A stretch of DNA of 64,000 nt from Bryobacterales bacterium. GTDB lineage: Bacteria > Acidobacteriota > Terriglobia > Bryobacterales > Bryobacteraceae. Positions 56,616 to 64,000 of this stretch are shown piece after piece. The position numbers and the translations under genes are program-made. Under the pieces are notes generated by a model that made no database searches, was not told where the DNA came from, and saw only the letters and a program-made list of their open reading frames with translations. Where the stretch lies: assembly GCA_003135055.1 (NCBI GenBank), contig PLDF01000299.1, forward strand, positions 1 to 64,000. Reading direction: 5' to 3'. Position 1 is the first letter of the stretch. Every line of letters begins with the position of its first letter.

Positions 56616-57413
56616 GTGTCCGCCACGCCCATCCTTGAAATTCGCGATCTTTCCTGCGCCATCGCCGGCCGCCCGGTGCTGCGCCAGATCTCGCTCACCG
56701 TCGCCGAGGGCGAAATTGTGGTCTTGCTGGGCCGCAGCGGTTCCGGCAAAACCACGCTGCTCAAGACCGTGAACGGCCTCATCCGCCCCGATTCCGGCGA
56801 GATTCTGTTCCAAGGCCAGCCCGCCGCCGCGCAAGACCCGATTCGTCTGCGCCGCCGCATGGGCTACGTGATACAGGATGGCGGTCTGTTTCCGCACTGG
56901 ACCGTGGAAGCCAATATCGGCCTGGTTCCGCGCCTTGAAAACTGGCCGCCAGCGCGGACCGCGGCGCGCACCACCGAACTGCTGGCTGCACTCGGACTGC
57001 CCGGCGCCGAATTCGGCCGCCGCTACCCGCGCCAGCTTTCCGGCGGCCAGAAACAACGTGTCGGCATCGCGCGGGCCCTTGCCGCCGACCCGCCGCTACT
57101 GCTGATGGACGAGCCTTTCGCCGCGCTCGACCCCATCACGCGGTTCGATCTGCAACGGCAATTCCTCGATCTTCGCCGCACCGTGCGTAAGTCGGCGTTG
57201 TTCGTCACCCATGACGTCCGCGAAGCCTTGATGCTTGGCTCGCGCATCGCTTTGCTGAAGGATGGCGGGCTCGATCTGATGCTCACGCCGCACGAATTTC
57301 TCGCCGCCCGCACGCCCGAGGCGCTGGCATTCCTTAGTAGCCTGGTCGAACCGTGGAGAGCCGAGCCAGTTAGAGACGAACCAGCGAGCACCGAGACTGG
57401 GAGGCGCGAATGA
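56616..57413 (+). CDS. ABC transporter ATPase, osmoprotectant (OpuC/YehX) type
   Basis: A 265-residue nucleotide-binding subunit: Walker A LLGRSGSGKTTLLKTV, Q-loop region YVIQDGGLFPHWTVEANIGL, signature LSGGQKQRVGIARAL, Walker B LLLMDEPFAALDP and switch His in LFVTHDVREAL. QDGGLFPHWTV is typical of the quaternary-amine transporter group. It powers the permease encoded next, with which it shares an ATGA overlap. The GTG start is supported by the conserved LEIRDLSCAI beginning. Confidence 0.92.
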   Translation: MSATPILEIRDLSCAIAGRPVLRQISLTVAEGEIVVLLGRSGSGKTTLLKTVNGLIRPDSGEILFQGQPAAAQDPIRLRRRMGYVIQDGGLFPHWTVEANIGLVPRLENWPPARTAARTTELLAALGLPGAEFGRRYPRQLSGGQKQRVGIARALAADPPLLLMDEPFAALDPITRFDLQRQFLDLRRTVRKSALFVTHDVREALMLGSRIALLKDGGLDLMLTPHEFLAARTPEALAFLSSLVEPWRAEPVRDEPASTETGRRE

Positions 57414-58027
57414 ACACCCCGCCGGTCTCCGAAATCCTGACGCTCTCAATGCAGCATTTCGAATTGGTGCTCATCACCATGGCCATCGCCGCCGCAGTGG
57501 GAATTCCCAGCGCGGTTTTCCTGGCGCGCCGTCCGTCCGCGCGCCGCTGGGCGGTCTGGTTCGCCAATATCGGGCAGACAATTCCCAGCCTCGCGCTTTT
57601 CGGCTTCCTGCTGCCCATCCCCGGCATCGGTGGAATCGGCGCGCGCACCGCCATTATCGCGTTGTGCATTTATGCACTTTTGCCGGTTCTGCGCAACTCG
57701 CTTACGGGTATTCTGGGAGTCGATGCTGCTATCCGCGAATCCGCCGTGGCCATGGGTATGACCGCACGCCAGGTTCTCTGGCAGGTGGAATTGCCGCTTG
57801 CCACGCCTTCCATAATCGCCGGGCTTCGCATCGCCACCGTCTCCACCATTGGCACTGCCACCATCGCCGCGGCTATCGGCGGCGGCGGCCTTGGCGTCTT
57901 CATCTTCCGCGGCCTTGCCATGGCGGATACCAACACCATACTGGCCGGCGCGGTTCCCGCCGCGATCATGGCCCTCATCGCCGACGAGGTATTGGAATGG
58001 ATCGAACGAAAGCTCTCGCCTGCCTGA
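57410..58027 (+). CDS. ABC transporter permease, osmoprotectant (OpuCB/YehW) type
   Basis: A 205-residue inner-membrane subunit with about six TM helices. The EAA-like loop is GVDAAIRESAVAMGMTARQVLW with VELPLATPSIIAGLRIATV, and GIGGIGARTAIIALCIYALL precedes it. The gene overlaps the ATPase start and its own end overlaps the lipoprotein gene by 31 bases. Only one permease gene is present, so a homodimer is expected. Confidence 0.93.
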   Translation: MNTPPVSEILTLSMQHFELVLITMAIAAAVGIPSAVFLARRPSARRWAVWFANIGQTIPSLALFGFLLPIPGIGGIGARTAIIALCIYALLPVLRNSLTGILGVDAAIRESAVAMGMTARQVLWQVELPLATPSIIAGLRIATVSTIGTATIAAAIGGGGLGVFIFRGLAMADTNTILAGAVPAAIMALIADEVLEWIERKLSPA

Positions 58028-58869
58028 TCGCGCTGCTTTGCGCCGCCTGCGCGAACAAGCCCCGCATCGTGGTGGGCTCGAAAAACTTCACCGAGCAGGT
58101 GTTGCTGGGTGAAATTCTCGCGCAGCAGATTGAGCGCCGCCTGCCCGTCAAAGTGGAGCGCAAACTCGATCTCGGCGGTATTCTGCTCACCCACGAAGCG
58201 CTGGTCAAAGGCGATATCGATCTTTATCCCGAGTACACCGGCTCCGCGCTCACCGCGGTGCTGAAGCAGCGCGCCATCAAGGACCCGGCCGAAGCGCTCA
58301 GCGCCGTCCGCGCGCTTTATCGCAGCCAATGGAATCTGGAGTGGCTCGATCCGCTGGGCTTCGACAACACTTTCGCTATGATCGTTCACGGCAAGGAAGC
58401 GCGCGAAAAGCGCTTGGTCACGCTCTCCGACGCCGCCCGCGCGCACCCCTGGCGTATGGGGACGGGCTACGAATTCAACCAGCGCGCCGACGGATTAGAC
58501 GGCCTGATGAAGACCTACAATCTCCATCTCGCGGCGCGTCCCGTATCGATGGATCTGGGCCTGCTCTACTCCGCCTTGGATCACGACGATGTGGACATGA
58601 TCGCCGCCAGCTCCACCGACGGCATGATCTCAAAGATGGATGTCTCCATTCTCGAAGACGATCTGCACTACTTTCCGCCTTACCAGTGCGCCGTAGTGGT
58701 CCGCGAGCCGGCGCTGGACCGTTTTCCTCAGCTTCGCGCCGCGTTGCAGCAGCTCTCCGGCAAGCTCACCAATGTCGCCATGCGCCAGTTGAATGCGGCC
58801 GTGGACGTGGAACACCGCCCCGTTTCCAGAGTGGCCGCGGAGTTTCTGCGTACGGTGGCTGTAAGATAG
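57997..58869 (+). CDS. Substrate-binding lipoprotein of the osmoprotectant ABC transporter (OpuCC/YehZ type)
   Basis: The start is the ATG inside the permease end, which gives a lipoprotein signal (TKALACLIALLCAACANK). The 290-residue protein has the family start RIVVGSKNFTEQVLLGEI and the hinge segments GDIDLYPEYTGSALTAVL and DVDMIAASSTDGMISKMD. Ligands of this group are glycine betaine, choline or related quaternary amines, bound by an aromatic cage; the exact ligand is not fixed. DUF1844 follows after five bases. Confidence 0.9.
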   Translation: MDRTKALACLIALLCAACANKPRIVVGSKNFTEQVLLGEILAQQIERRLPVKVERKLDLGGILLTHEALVKGDIDLYPEYTGSALTAVLKQRAIKDPAEALSAVRALYRSQWNLEWLDPLGFDNTFAMIVHGKEAREKRLVTLSDAARAHPWRMGTGYEFNQRADGLDGLMKTYNLHLAARPVSMDLGLLYSALDHDDVDMIAASSTDGMISKMDVSILEDDLHYFPPYQCAVVVREPALDRFPQLRAALQQLSGKLTNVAMRQLNAAVDVEHRPVSRVAAEFLRTVAVR

Positions 58870-58874
58870 ATTTG

Positions 58875-59207
58875 ATGAGCGACGTAGAACAACCCGCAGA
58901 ACAACCCACACCTCCGGAGAGCCACATGCCGCTGCCGCCTGCGACATTCTCTTTCCTCGTACTCTCCTTGCGCGCGCAGGCCGAAATTCAGCTCGGCCTC
59001 ATGCACTTCGGGCCGGAGCCGAAACCCGAGCCCGATCTCCCCATCGCGCGCCATACCATCGATATGATGGGCGTGCTGCTCGAGAAGACCAAAGGCAACC
59101 TGTCGCTCGAAGAACAGCGCCTGCTGGAAAATTCTCTCACCGAGCTGCGATTCCGCTTCGTCCAGGTCTCCGACGAGGCCGCCAAGCCGGCCGCGCAGAA
59201 CTCGTGA
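58875..59207 (+). CDS. DUF1844 protein
   Basis: A 110-residue protein with the DUF1844 core (FSFLVLSLRAQAEIQLGLMH, ARHTIDMMGVLLEKTKGNLS, EEQRLLENSLTELRFRFVQV). The role is unknown; the helical core often accompanies housekeeping genes in Acidobacteria and delta-proteobacteria. Its stop is followed at once by the ATG of the MBL-fold gene. Confidence 0.9.
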   Translation: MSDVEQPAEQPTPPESHMPLPPATFSFLVLSLRAQAEIQLGLMHFGPEPKPEPDLPIARHTIDMMGVLLEKTKGNLSLEEQRLLENSLTELRFRFVQVSDEAAKPAAQNS

Positions 59208-59993
59208 ATGGGGTCCCCGCTCCAGATCACGGTGCTCGGTTCCGGTACCAGCGTCGGCGTGCCCACCATCGGCTGTCATTGCGACGTCTGCACTTCCACC
59301 GATCCGCGCGATAACCGCCTGCGCCCTTCGATTCTGATCGGCTACCAAGGCCGCAACGTGCTGGTGGATACCACGCCCGACTTCCGCGCCCAGGCGTTGC
59401 GCGCGAAAATCGGCCACATCGACGCCATTCTCTTCACACACTCGCACGCCGACCACGTCATGGGGCTCGACGACGTGCGCCCGTTCAATTTCCGGCAGAA
59501 GGGCCGCATCCCCATTTACGCCTCGGCCGATACCATGAATTCGATTCAGCGCTGCTTCCAATACGTCTTCGAAGACGTGGAGCGCCAAACGCACGTCCCC
59601 AAGCTGGAAACTCATATCATCGACGGCGCGGCGTTCGACCTGTTCGGCCTGGAATTCCGGCCCATCCCCATCCTTCACGGATCGCAGACCATTTACGGTT
59701 TTCGCTTCGACGGCGCGGCCTATCTGACGGATCACAGCGAGATTCCCGAATCGTCGATGGAGCGGCTGCGAGGGCTCGACGTGCTCTTTCTCGATGCGCT
59801 GCGCCACAAGCCGCACCCCACCCATTCCACGGTGGAGCGTTCCGTAAAGACTGTGGAACGGCTCGCTCCGCGGCGCGCATTCTTCACCCATATCTGCCAC
59901 GATTTGCCGCACGCGCGCACCGAAAGTCAGTTGCCGGCGCACATTCGTCTGGCTTATGACGGCCTGGAAATCACGGTCGGAGATCCACAGTAG
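59208..59993 (+). CDS. MBL-fold hydrolase, PhnP-like phosphodiesterase
   Basis: A 261-residue cytoplasmic metallohydrolase. LGSGTSVGVPTIGCHCDVC carries the extra Cys zinc site seen in PhnP-type cyclic phosphodiesterases, and LFTHSHADHVMGLDDVRPF is the HxHxDH active site. Later ligands are in LHGSQTIYGF, YLTDHSEIP and FFTHICHDLPH. A cyclic phosphate ester is the likely substrate type. It is translationally adjacent to DUF1844 and one base from ribF. Confidence 0.92.
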   Translation: MGSPLQITVLGSGTSVGVPTIGCHCDVCTSTDPRDNRLRPSILIGYQGRNVLVDTTPDFRAQALRAKIGHIDAILFTHSHADHVMGLDDVRPFNFRQKGRIPIYASADTMNSIQRCFQYVFEDVERQTHVPKLETHIIDGAAFDLFGLEFRPIPILHGSQTIYGFRFDGAAYLTDHSEIPESSMERLRGLDVLFLDALRHKPHPTHSTVERSVKTVERLAPRRAFFTHICHDLPHARTESQLPAHIRLAYDGLEITVGDPQ

Positions 59994-59994
59994 T

Positions 59995-61005
59995 ATGCGC
60001 GTTTATCGCAGCCTTGCCGGGCTTCCACCGAACTTCGGACCGAGCGCCGTCACCATCGGCAACTTCGACGGCGTGCATCGGGGGCACTGCGAAATCCTGC
60101 GCCGCGTAAAAGCGCTGGCAGATGCGCGCGGATGGAAGGCGTCGGTGCTGACCTTCGATCCGCACCCCACTAAAGTGGTCGCGCCGGAGCGCACGCCGAA
60201 GCTCATGACCACGCCTGAGCGCCGCGCCGACCTGATGGCGGCGGCGGGCGTGGAGCAGATTCTGATCCTTCCCTTCGACCGCGCCATTGCGCAGTGGTCG
60301 CCCGAAGAATTCGTAACGCAGCTACTGATCGAAAGGCTGGGCGCGCGCGCCGTGCTGGTAGGGGACAACTTCCGTTTCGGCTGCCGCCAGGCGGGCGATA
60401 CGCGAACGCTGGAAGCGCTCGGGCGCCAACTGGGCTTCGAAGTGGAAATCGCGCCCGCCGTGACTTGCCGCGGCCAGGTGGTCAGCAGCAGCGGCATTCG
60501 AAACCTGCTTTGCGCGGGACGGATCGGCTTGGCGAACCGCTTCCTGGGGCGGCCCTACGCGCTCGAAGGCGACGTGGTGAGCGGCCGCGGCGTGGGATCG
60601 AAGCAAACCGTTCCCACGCTGAATCTTGCCACCGCCGGCGAAGTGATTCCGGCTCGCGGCGTGTATGTGACGCGCACGCGCGATCTAGATTCCGCACGCG
60701 CATGGACCTCTGTCACCAACGTGGGCTACCGCCCGACATTCGGCGAAAGCGACCGACTTTCCATCGAGAGTTTTCTGCTGGACGCATTGATCAACGCATT
60801 GCCCGGCCCATCGACAGGAGCCGCGCCCCGCCATATTCGCGTCGAGTTCCTTGCGCGTTTGCGGAGCGAGCGCAAATTCGAATCGCCGGAGGCTCTCAAG
60901 GCGCAAATCCTGCGGGACGTTAGCGCTGCCCGGAATTACTTCCGCCGTACTCAGGAGTGGACCCAGGCGTGGATCGCCTCAACATGGCCGCCGGCCACTT
61001 CCTGA
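59995..61005 (+). CDS. ribF: Bifunctional riboflavin kinase / FAD synthetase
   Basis: The 336-residue product has both RibF domains. The N-terminal FMN adenylyltransferase carries VTIGNFDGVHRGH, LTFDPHP and LVGDNFRFG with SSSGIRNLL. The C-terminal kinase has GDVVSGRGVGSKQTVPTLNL, VTNVGYRPTFGE and the helix YFRRTQEW region. It makes FMN and FAD. The GTG/ATG context gives the ATG one base after the previous stop. The kinase signature reads VPTLNL in place of the more common FPTANL, still within family variation. Confidence 0.95.
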   Translation: MRVYRSLAGLPPNFGPSAVTIGNFDGVHRGHCEILRRVKALADARGWKASVLTFDPHPTKVVAPERTPKLMTTPERRADLMAAAGVEQILILPFDRAIAQWSPEEFVTQLLIERLGARAVLVGDNFRFGCRQAGDTRTLEALGRQLGFEVEIAPAVTCRGQVVSSSGIRNLLCAGRIGLANRFLGRPYALEGDVVSGRGVGSKQTVPTLNLATAGEVIPARGVYVTRTRDLDSARAWTSVTNVGYRPTFGESDRLSIESFLLDALINALPGPSTGAAPRHIRVEFLARLRSERKFESPEALKAQILRDVSAARNYFRRTQEWTQAWIASTWPPATS

Positions 61006-61655
61006 TCGCGGGCCTGACGCTGGTTCTCATCGACCTGCTGCTGGCCGGCGATAACGCGCTGGTGATCGCTCTGGCGGTGCGCTCGCTTCCCCAGCGCGAG
61101 CGGCGCATCGGCAGCATCTGCGGCGCAACCTTGGCGGTGGTTCTGCGAGTGGCTCTGACGTTCGTTGCGGCCAAGATTCTCAGCGTGGAATTCGTCGAGC
61201 TGGCGGGCGGCCTGTTCATTCTCTGGATCGCGTTCAAGGTGCTGATCGACGCCTGCGAGCCGCCCGATTCCACCGTTCGCCCGGGCAGCCTGATGAAAGC
61301 CATCTGGTACGTGGTGGTGGCGGATATCACGATGTCCACCGACAACATCCTGGCGATCGCCGGCGCATCCGGAGGTCACTTCGGCCTGATTCTCTTCGGA
61401 CTGGGCGTGAGCATTCCGTTCGTGATTCTGTCGAGCAACCTGCTGGCGGAGCTGATGAACAAATACCCGGCGATCATATATCTGGGCGCGGCGATCCTAG
61501 GCAAAGTCGGCGGAGATATGGCGCTCAAAGACCCGGTGGTTATGCGCACGCTGCACCCGTCCGAGATAGCGCGGTACGCAGTCGATGCCGCGCTAGTGGC
61601 AATAATTTTAGTAGCCGGGCGGATCATTTCGAAGCGGAGCCGGCGTCGATGCTGA
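60957..61655 (+). CDS. TerC-family integral membrane protein (YjbE type)
   Basis: A 232-residue membrane protein with about seven TM helices. The two acidic signatures are LVLIDLLLAGDNALVIALAV and VVVADITMSTDNILAIAGAS, which form the metal-ion site of the TerC/MntP-like family. Members export Mn or help metal insertion at the membrane. The GTG start overlaps ribF by 49 bases; a GTG four codons on (with AGGAG eleven bases upstream) or the ATG at codon 10 are alternatives. It ends the seven-gene operon. Confidence 0.9.
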   Translation: MDPGVDRLNMAAGHFLIAGLTLVLIDLLLAGDNALVIALAVRSLPQRERRIGSICGATLAVVLRVALTFVAAKILSVEFVELAGGLFILWIAFKVLIDACEPPDSTVRPGSLMKAIWYVVVADITMSTDNILAIAGASGGHFGLILFGLGVSIPFVILSSNLLAELMNKYPAIIYLGAAILGKVGGDMALKDPVVMRTLHPSEIARYAVDAALVAIILVAGRIISKRSRRRC

Positions 61656-61789
61656 GACGCGCAAACTAGGCCCAAGGCTGGAGCTTTACCACATGCGGGG
61701 CGAGAGAGTTGGTCCGTTTACCACACGGCTGTAGCGATGGCGCCGCTAGATGCTTCATGCGTTTGACTACAATAGCAAACAGAGGCGTC

Positions 61790-62059
61790 ATGACAATTAC
61801 CCTACGTCCCGAACACGAGAAGGCTATCGCGCAGGCGATTCAATCCGGCGCCTACCAGAATCCCGATGAAGTCATCGGCAGGGCGTTGGAAGTGCTGCGC
61901 GCGGAGGATGAATGGCTTTACGGCCACAAGGATGAGATTGCCGAAAAAATCGAACGGGCTTTCGGGCAGTTTGAGCGTGGTGAATTCCTTTCGTCCACCG
62001 AATCACAAACTGACATGGCGAAGCGCAAAGCGGAATGGCTTCGTGAACAAAAGGGATGA
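61790..62059 (+). CDS. parD: ParD-type ribbon-helix-helix antitoxin
   Basis: The 89-residue antitoxin has the N-terminal RHH fold (MTITLRPEHEKAIAQAIQSG, YQNPDEVIGRALEVLRAED) and a C-terminal acidic/basic helix for toxin binding. AGAGG precedes the ATG. Its last codons overlap the ATG of the parE frame by four bases, the standard ParDE arrangement. Confidence 0.9.
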   Translation: MTITLRPEHEKAIAQAIQSGAYQNPDEVIGRALEVLRAEDEWLYGHKDEIAEKIERAFGQFERGEFLSSTESQTDMAKRKAEWLREQKG

Positions 62060-62366
62060 TGGCGTCCCTTTCCGACGTTTCCGCCGAGGCTCAGAATGAC
62101 CTGTTTGAAATCTGGCGGCGCATCGCGGAGGACAGTGTAGACCTGGCCAACCGTATCGAAGGCGAACTCTACAGCTTGTTTGCGTCGTTGGGCCGGATGC
62201 CTGGTCAAGGGCACACTCGCAAAGACCTCACGAAACGGCCAGTCCTGTTTTTTTCGCTGTTTCTTTCCTGGTGGCGTATCAGCCGGATGTGAATCCGATT
62301 CGCATCATGGCGGTGCTGCGAGGCAAACGCAACGTGAAACAGATTCTGCAAGAGCGCCTTGTGTAA
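62056..62366 (+). pseudogene. parE: ParE-type toxin, split by a -1 shift at a T7 run
   Basis: The first frame gives SDVSAEAQNDLFEIWRRIAE, LANRIEGELYSLFASLG and GHTRKDLTKRPVLFF. At seven Ts (62248-62254) the expected sequence continues in the -1 frame as AVSFLVAYQPDVNPIRIMAV and LRGKRNVKQILQERLV, ending with TAA. Read in the first frame the product stops after 78 codons and lacks the C-terminal strands. The rebuilt toxin of about 102 residues is a normal RelE/ParE-superfamily member. It may be disabled, misread at the homopolymer, or made by slippage. Confidence 0.8.
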
Positions 62367-62470
62367 GCAAGAATCCACACGCGCGCTCGCTCCCGCCGCG
62401 AAAACGACGTGCCGTTCGCGCGCGCGAGGCGTCGCGATTACTGCCGCTCGAGCACATCCCCGAACACCGC

Positions 62471-63127
62471 TCAAGCCCCCGCCTCGATCCCGTTGAACAA
62501 TCGGTTGAGGCAGGCGTTGCTCTTGCCCCAATCGAAAGGCTGCCCTTCGGTACGCGTATCCGCGTGAACCGACGCGCCCTCCGGCTCGCGGTGAATCGTG
62601 ACCAGTAACTGCCCGGCGAGGCTGAACATATCGGACGGAATTTCGCATATCAGCATGCAGCCATCGGAAGCCTGGTGCACATCCTGCACTTTGTGACCGT
62701 CCCTCGCCAGCGCGCACAAAGCAGTCACTATAACTCGACCCACCGGCTGGCGATAGCTTTCCGAGCGGGTCTTGCCAGTGTGGACGCCAAGCCGGCCGTT
62801 GACGTCCTGCATGATTGCCATGACGGGAACCAGAGAGACCGGAGATTTCAGGATCTTACCGAACGTTTCGACGAATTCCTCGCCCGTCATGCGAACCGCG
62901 GCGGGTTTCTGCTTCGCAAGAACGTCGCGGACCTCCGGATTGCGAATCAACGCTTCGTAATCCACCTCGTTCTGCCAGTCCTCGGGGACCGGGGGCATAG
63001 CCGCAGGGACCGGCGGCGGCATGGCCGCGGGGGGCGCCGCCTGAGTTCCGCCGCCGGCATGAAGAGGCGCGCCGCAATTCCAGCAAAATTTTCCGGTAGA
63101 TTCCTTTCCGCACTCGGAACAAAACAT
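62471..63127 (-). CDS. Zinc-ribbon protein of unknown function
   Basis: The 218-residue product starts with a four-Cys zinc ribbon (MFCSECGKESTGKFCWNCGA) and a Pro/Ala linker. A folded domain follows (about 75-215: FVETFGKILKSPVSLVPVMA, VGRVIVTALCALARDGHKVQ, GCMLICEIPSDMFSLAGQLL). The domain is not recognised, although similar zinc-ribbon plus beta-rich proteins occur widely. It stands alone between parE and the broken TIGR03435 gene, on the minus strand. Confidence 0.8.
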   Translation of the reverse strand: MFCSECGKESTGKFCWNCGAPLHAGGGTQAAPPAAMPPPVPAAMPPVPEDWQNEVDYEALIRNPEVRDVLAKQKPAAVRMTGEEFVETFGKILKSPVSLVPVMAIMQDVNGRLGVHTGKTRSESYRQPVGRVIVTALCALARDGHKVQDVHQASDGCMLICEIPSDMFSLAGQLLVTIHREPEGASVHADTRTEGQPFDWGKSNACLNRLFNGIEAGA

Positions 63128-63152
63128 GGTTGGATTCTAACCCCGTTTCCGC

Positions 63153-63992
63153 TCAATTCTCCGTCGGCGTTCTCTCCACGCGGTCGATCACCAGCATATC
63201 CATCGGGCTCGCGCCCCGCTCCAGCTTTAGCCCAAGCTGCTCTTGCACGGCGGCGAAAATCGTGGGAGCGGGTTTCGCGGCTTCCGCTCCCGTATTTCGT
63301 TGGGTGGCCGTCCGAACCCTGCTGTCCATATTCTCAGCCGCCCAATATAAAGTCACATCGTACTTTGCCATAAGACCGGTCATGCTCGATCACTGGGCGG
63401 TCGAGGCGCGGAGACAGAAAGAGGTCCGCAAAACTCGGCATGGTTTCATTAGGGGCCACCCAGCGGGCATTGCCGTTCCATGCGCCCCACGTCCCGCCAG
63501 AGTCGGGGTCGGCCTGCGATGCCTTCATCTTCGGCCCATTCTTCGCGACCAGCAGCGCGTAGACCGGAAGCTCTCTCTTCTCGTGGTGGAGCGTCAGCGC
63601 AAATCGCTCCGCTAAAAGATTCTGCAAGCATCGGCCTGACTTGTTCCTTGGAAGTATTCGGCGGAAGCTTCGCGACGATGTTGTAGCCTTTGGCCTCCAG
63701 CCAGTCCGGACCTGAAACTTTATAGCGCTTCAGGCCGTTCCCGCTCACGATGATGGTCTTCAGCGATGCGCCGGTAAATGCAATCTGCCCCGGATCGCCG
63801 GAGCCGGGAATCGCCGCCGGGGCCGCCACGCATTCCAAGCGGAATCACTGCATTCAGGATGTCCCGCGGCCCACCCCTGGCGGCCACTTTGACGGACGCC
63901 ACCTCAAACGCCGGCGGCGCATCCGCGGTTTGCGCGAAAGCCGCGAATACGCTGCACAGAAACAGGCAGGCCCCAGCGACCGCTCGCATCAC
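63153..63992 (-). pseudogene. TIGR03435 protein broken by about three frameshifts
   Basis: The signal peptide VAGACLFLCSVFAAFAQTAD and FEVASVKVAARGGPRDIL lie in the first frame. After about 63838 a second frame carries GQIAFTGASLKTIIVSGNGL and VSGPDWLEAKGYNIVAKLPP. After about 63625 a third has LLAERFALTLHHEKRELPVY. After about 63383 the last has MTGLMAKYDVTLYWAAE and LGLKLERGASPMDMLVIDRV. Together these give one complete single-unit member of the family, of the same type as each half of the intact double copy at 32 kb. Decay or sequence error are both possible. The start lies near the window edge. Confidence 0.85.
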
Positions 63993-64000
63993 GTGCGGCG

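Noticed and set aside
58728..59942. Minus-strand frame of 404 codons over the DUF1844/PhnP-like genes
   Set aside because: Antisense shadow of a tight plus-strand operon.

Overview
The window looks like a chromosomal segment of a GC-rich soil acidobacterium of the Solibacter/Bryobacter type. The main evidence is two lineage-marker families: two TIGR03435 'soil-associated' proteins (a tandem double copy near 32 kb and a broken copy at 63 kb) and a TIGR03437-type C-terminal domain on the large subtilase-like protein. Gly-rich secreted metalloproteases, many secreted proteins of unknown function and a repeat unit common in Solibacter extracellular proteins (50.7-51.5 kb) fit the same picture. 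No rRNA, tRNA or CRISPR array was seen.

Layout. 0-5 kb: an ArsR repressor with a palindromic operator and its SRPBCC partner, a TfoX-like protein, a carboxypeptidase-regulatory-like secreted protein and a sulfotransferase. 5.5-12 kb: a short asparaginase-like protein, groES-groEL behind a CIRCE element and ending in a strong terminator, a Uma2 nuclease-like protein, a FecR-domain protein and a secreted M28 peptidase. 12.3-16.7 kb: a PDZ/membrane/GAF/PAS sensor kinase directly followed by a sigma-54-type response regulator whose GAFTGA loop reads GAFTSA. 17-23 kb: a decayed or error-rich stretch with a frameshifted membrane protein, the C-terminal remains of a phosphomannomutase and a frameshifted M16 peptidase, around an intact VapBC module. 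23-26 kb: two secreted hypothetical proteins and an ornithine-cyclodeaminase-like enzyme.

26.3-36.1 kb holds the most unusual unit, a run of co-directional minus-strand genes. In order of transcription these are a secreted Cys/Gly-rich peptide, a membrane-anchored thioredoxin-like protein, a TPR lipoprotein, a double TIGR03435 protein, a WxLFAPNP-type membrane protein overlapping an HTTM (vitamin-K-carboxylase-like) protein, and a 1227-residue subtilase-like protein. In that last protein the catalytic Asp and His are replaced, and the His-to-Glu and oxyanion Asn-to-Asp changes match sedolisin residues. Upstream lies about 1 kb of gene-free DNA with a 100-bp tandem duplication.

37-50 kb: a sulfite-oxidase-family molybdoenzyme, remains of a phosphotransferase and of a serine recombinase, an M20 dipeptidase, a HEAT-repeat secreted protein, a TIM-barrel sugar isomerase-like protein, a tight leaderless three-gene cassette with a KGGVGR P-loop ATPase (43.07-44.98 kb), a GH2 glycosidase and a Tat-type amidase. 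50-56.4 kb: a truncated repeat protein abutting an unrelated small ORF (a likely rearrangement junction), a large zinc metalloprotease and an AlbA_2-domain regulator. 56.6-61.7 kb: a seven-gene plus-strand operon, with an OpuC-like ABC transporter (ATPase, permease, lipoprotein) followed by DUF1844, a PhnP-like hydrolase, RibF and TerC. 61.8-64 kb: a ParDE module whose toxin is split by a -1 shift at a T7 run, a zinc-ribbon protein and a broken TIGR03435 gene.

Several genes have a -10 box 8 to 10 bases before the start codon, so leaderless transcription appears common here. The frameshifts could be true decay or base-calling indels; the sequence alone does not settle this.
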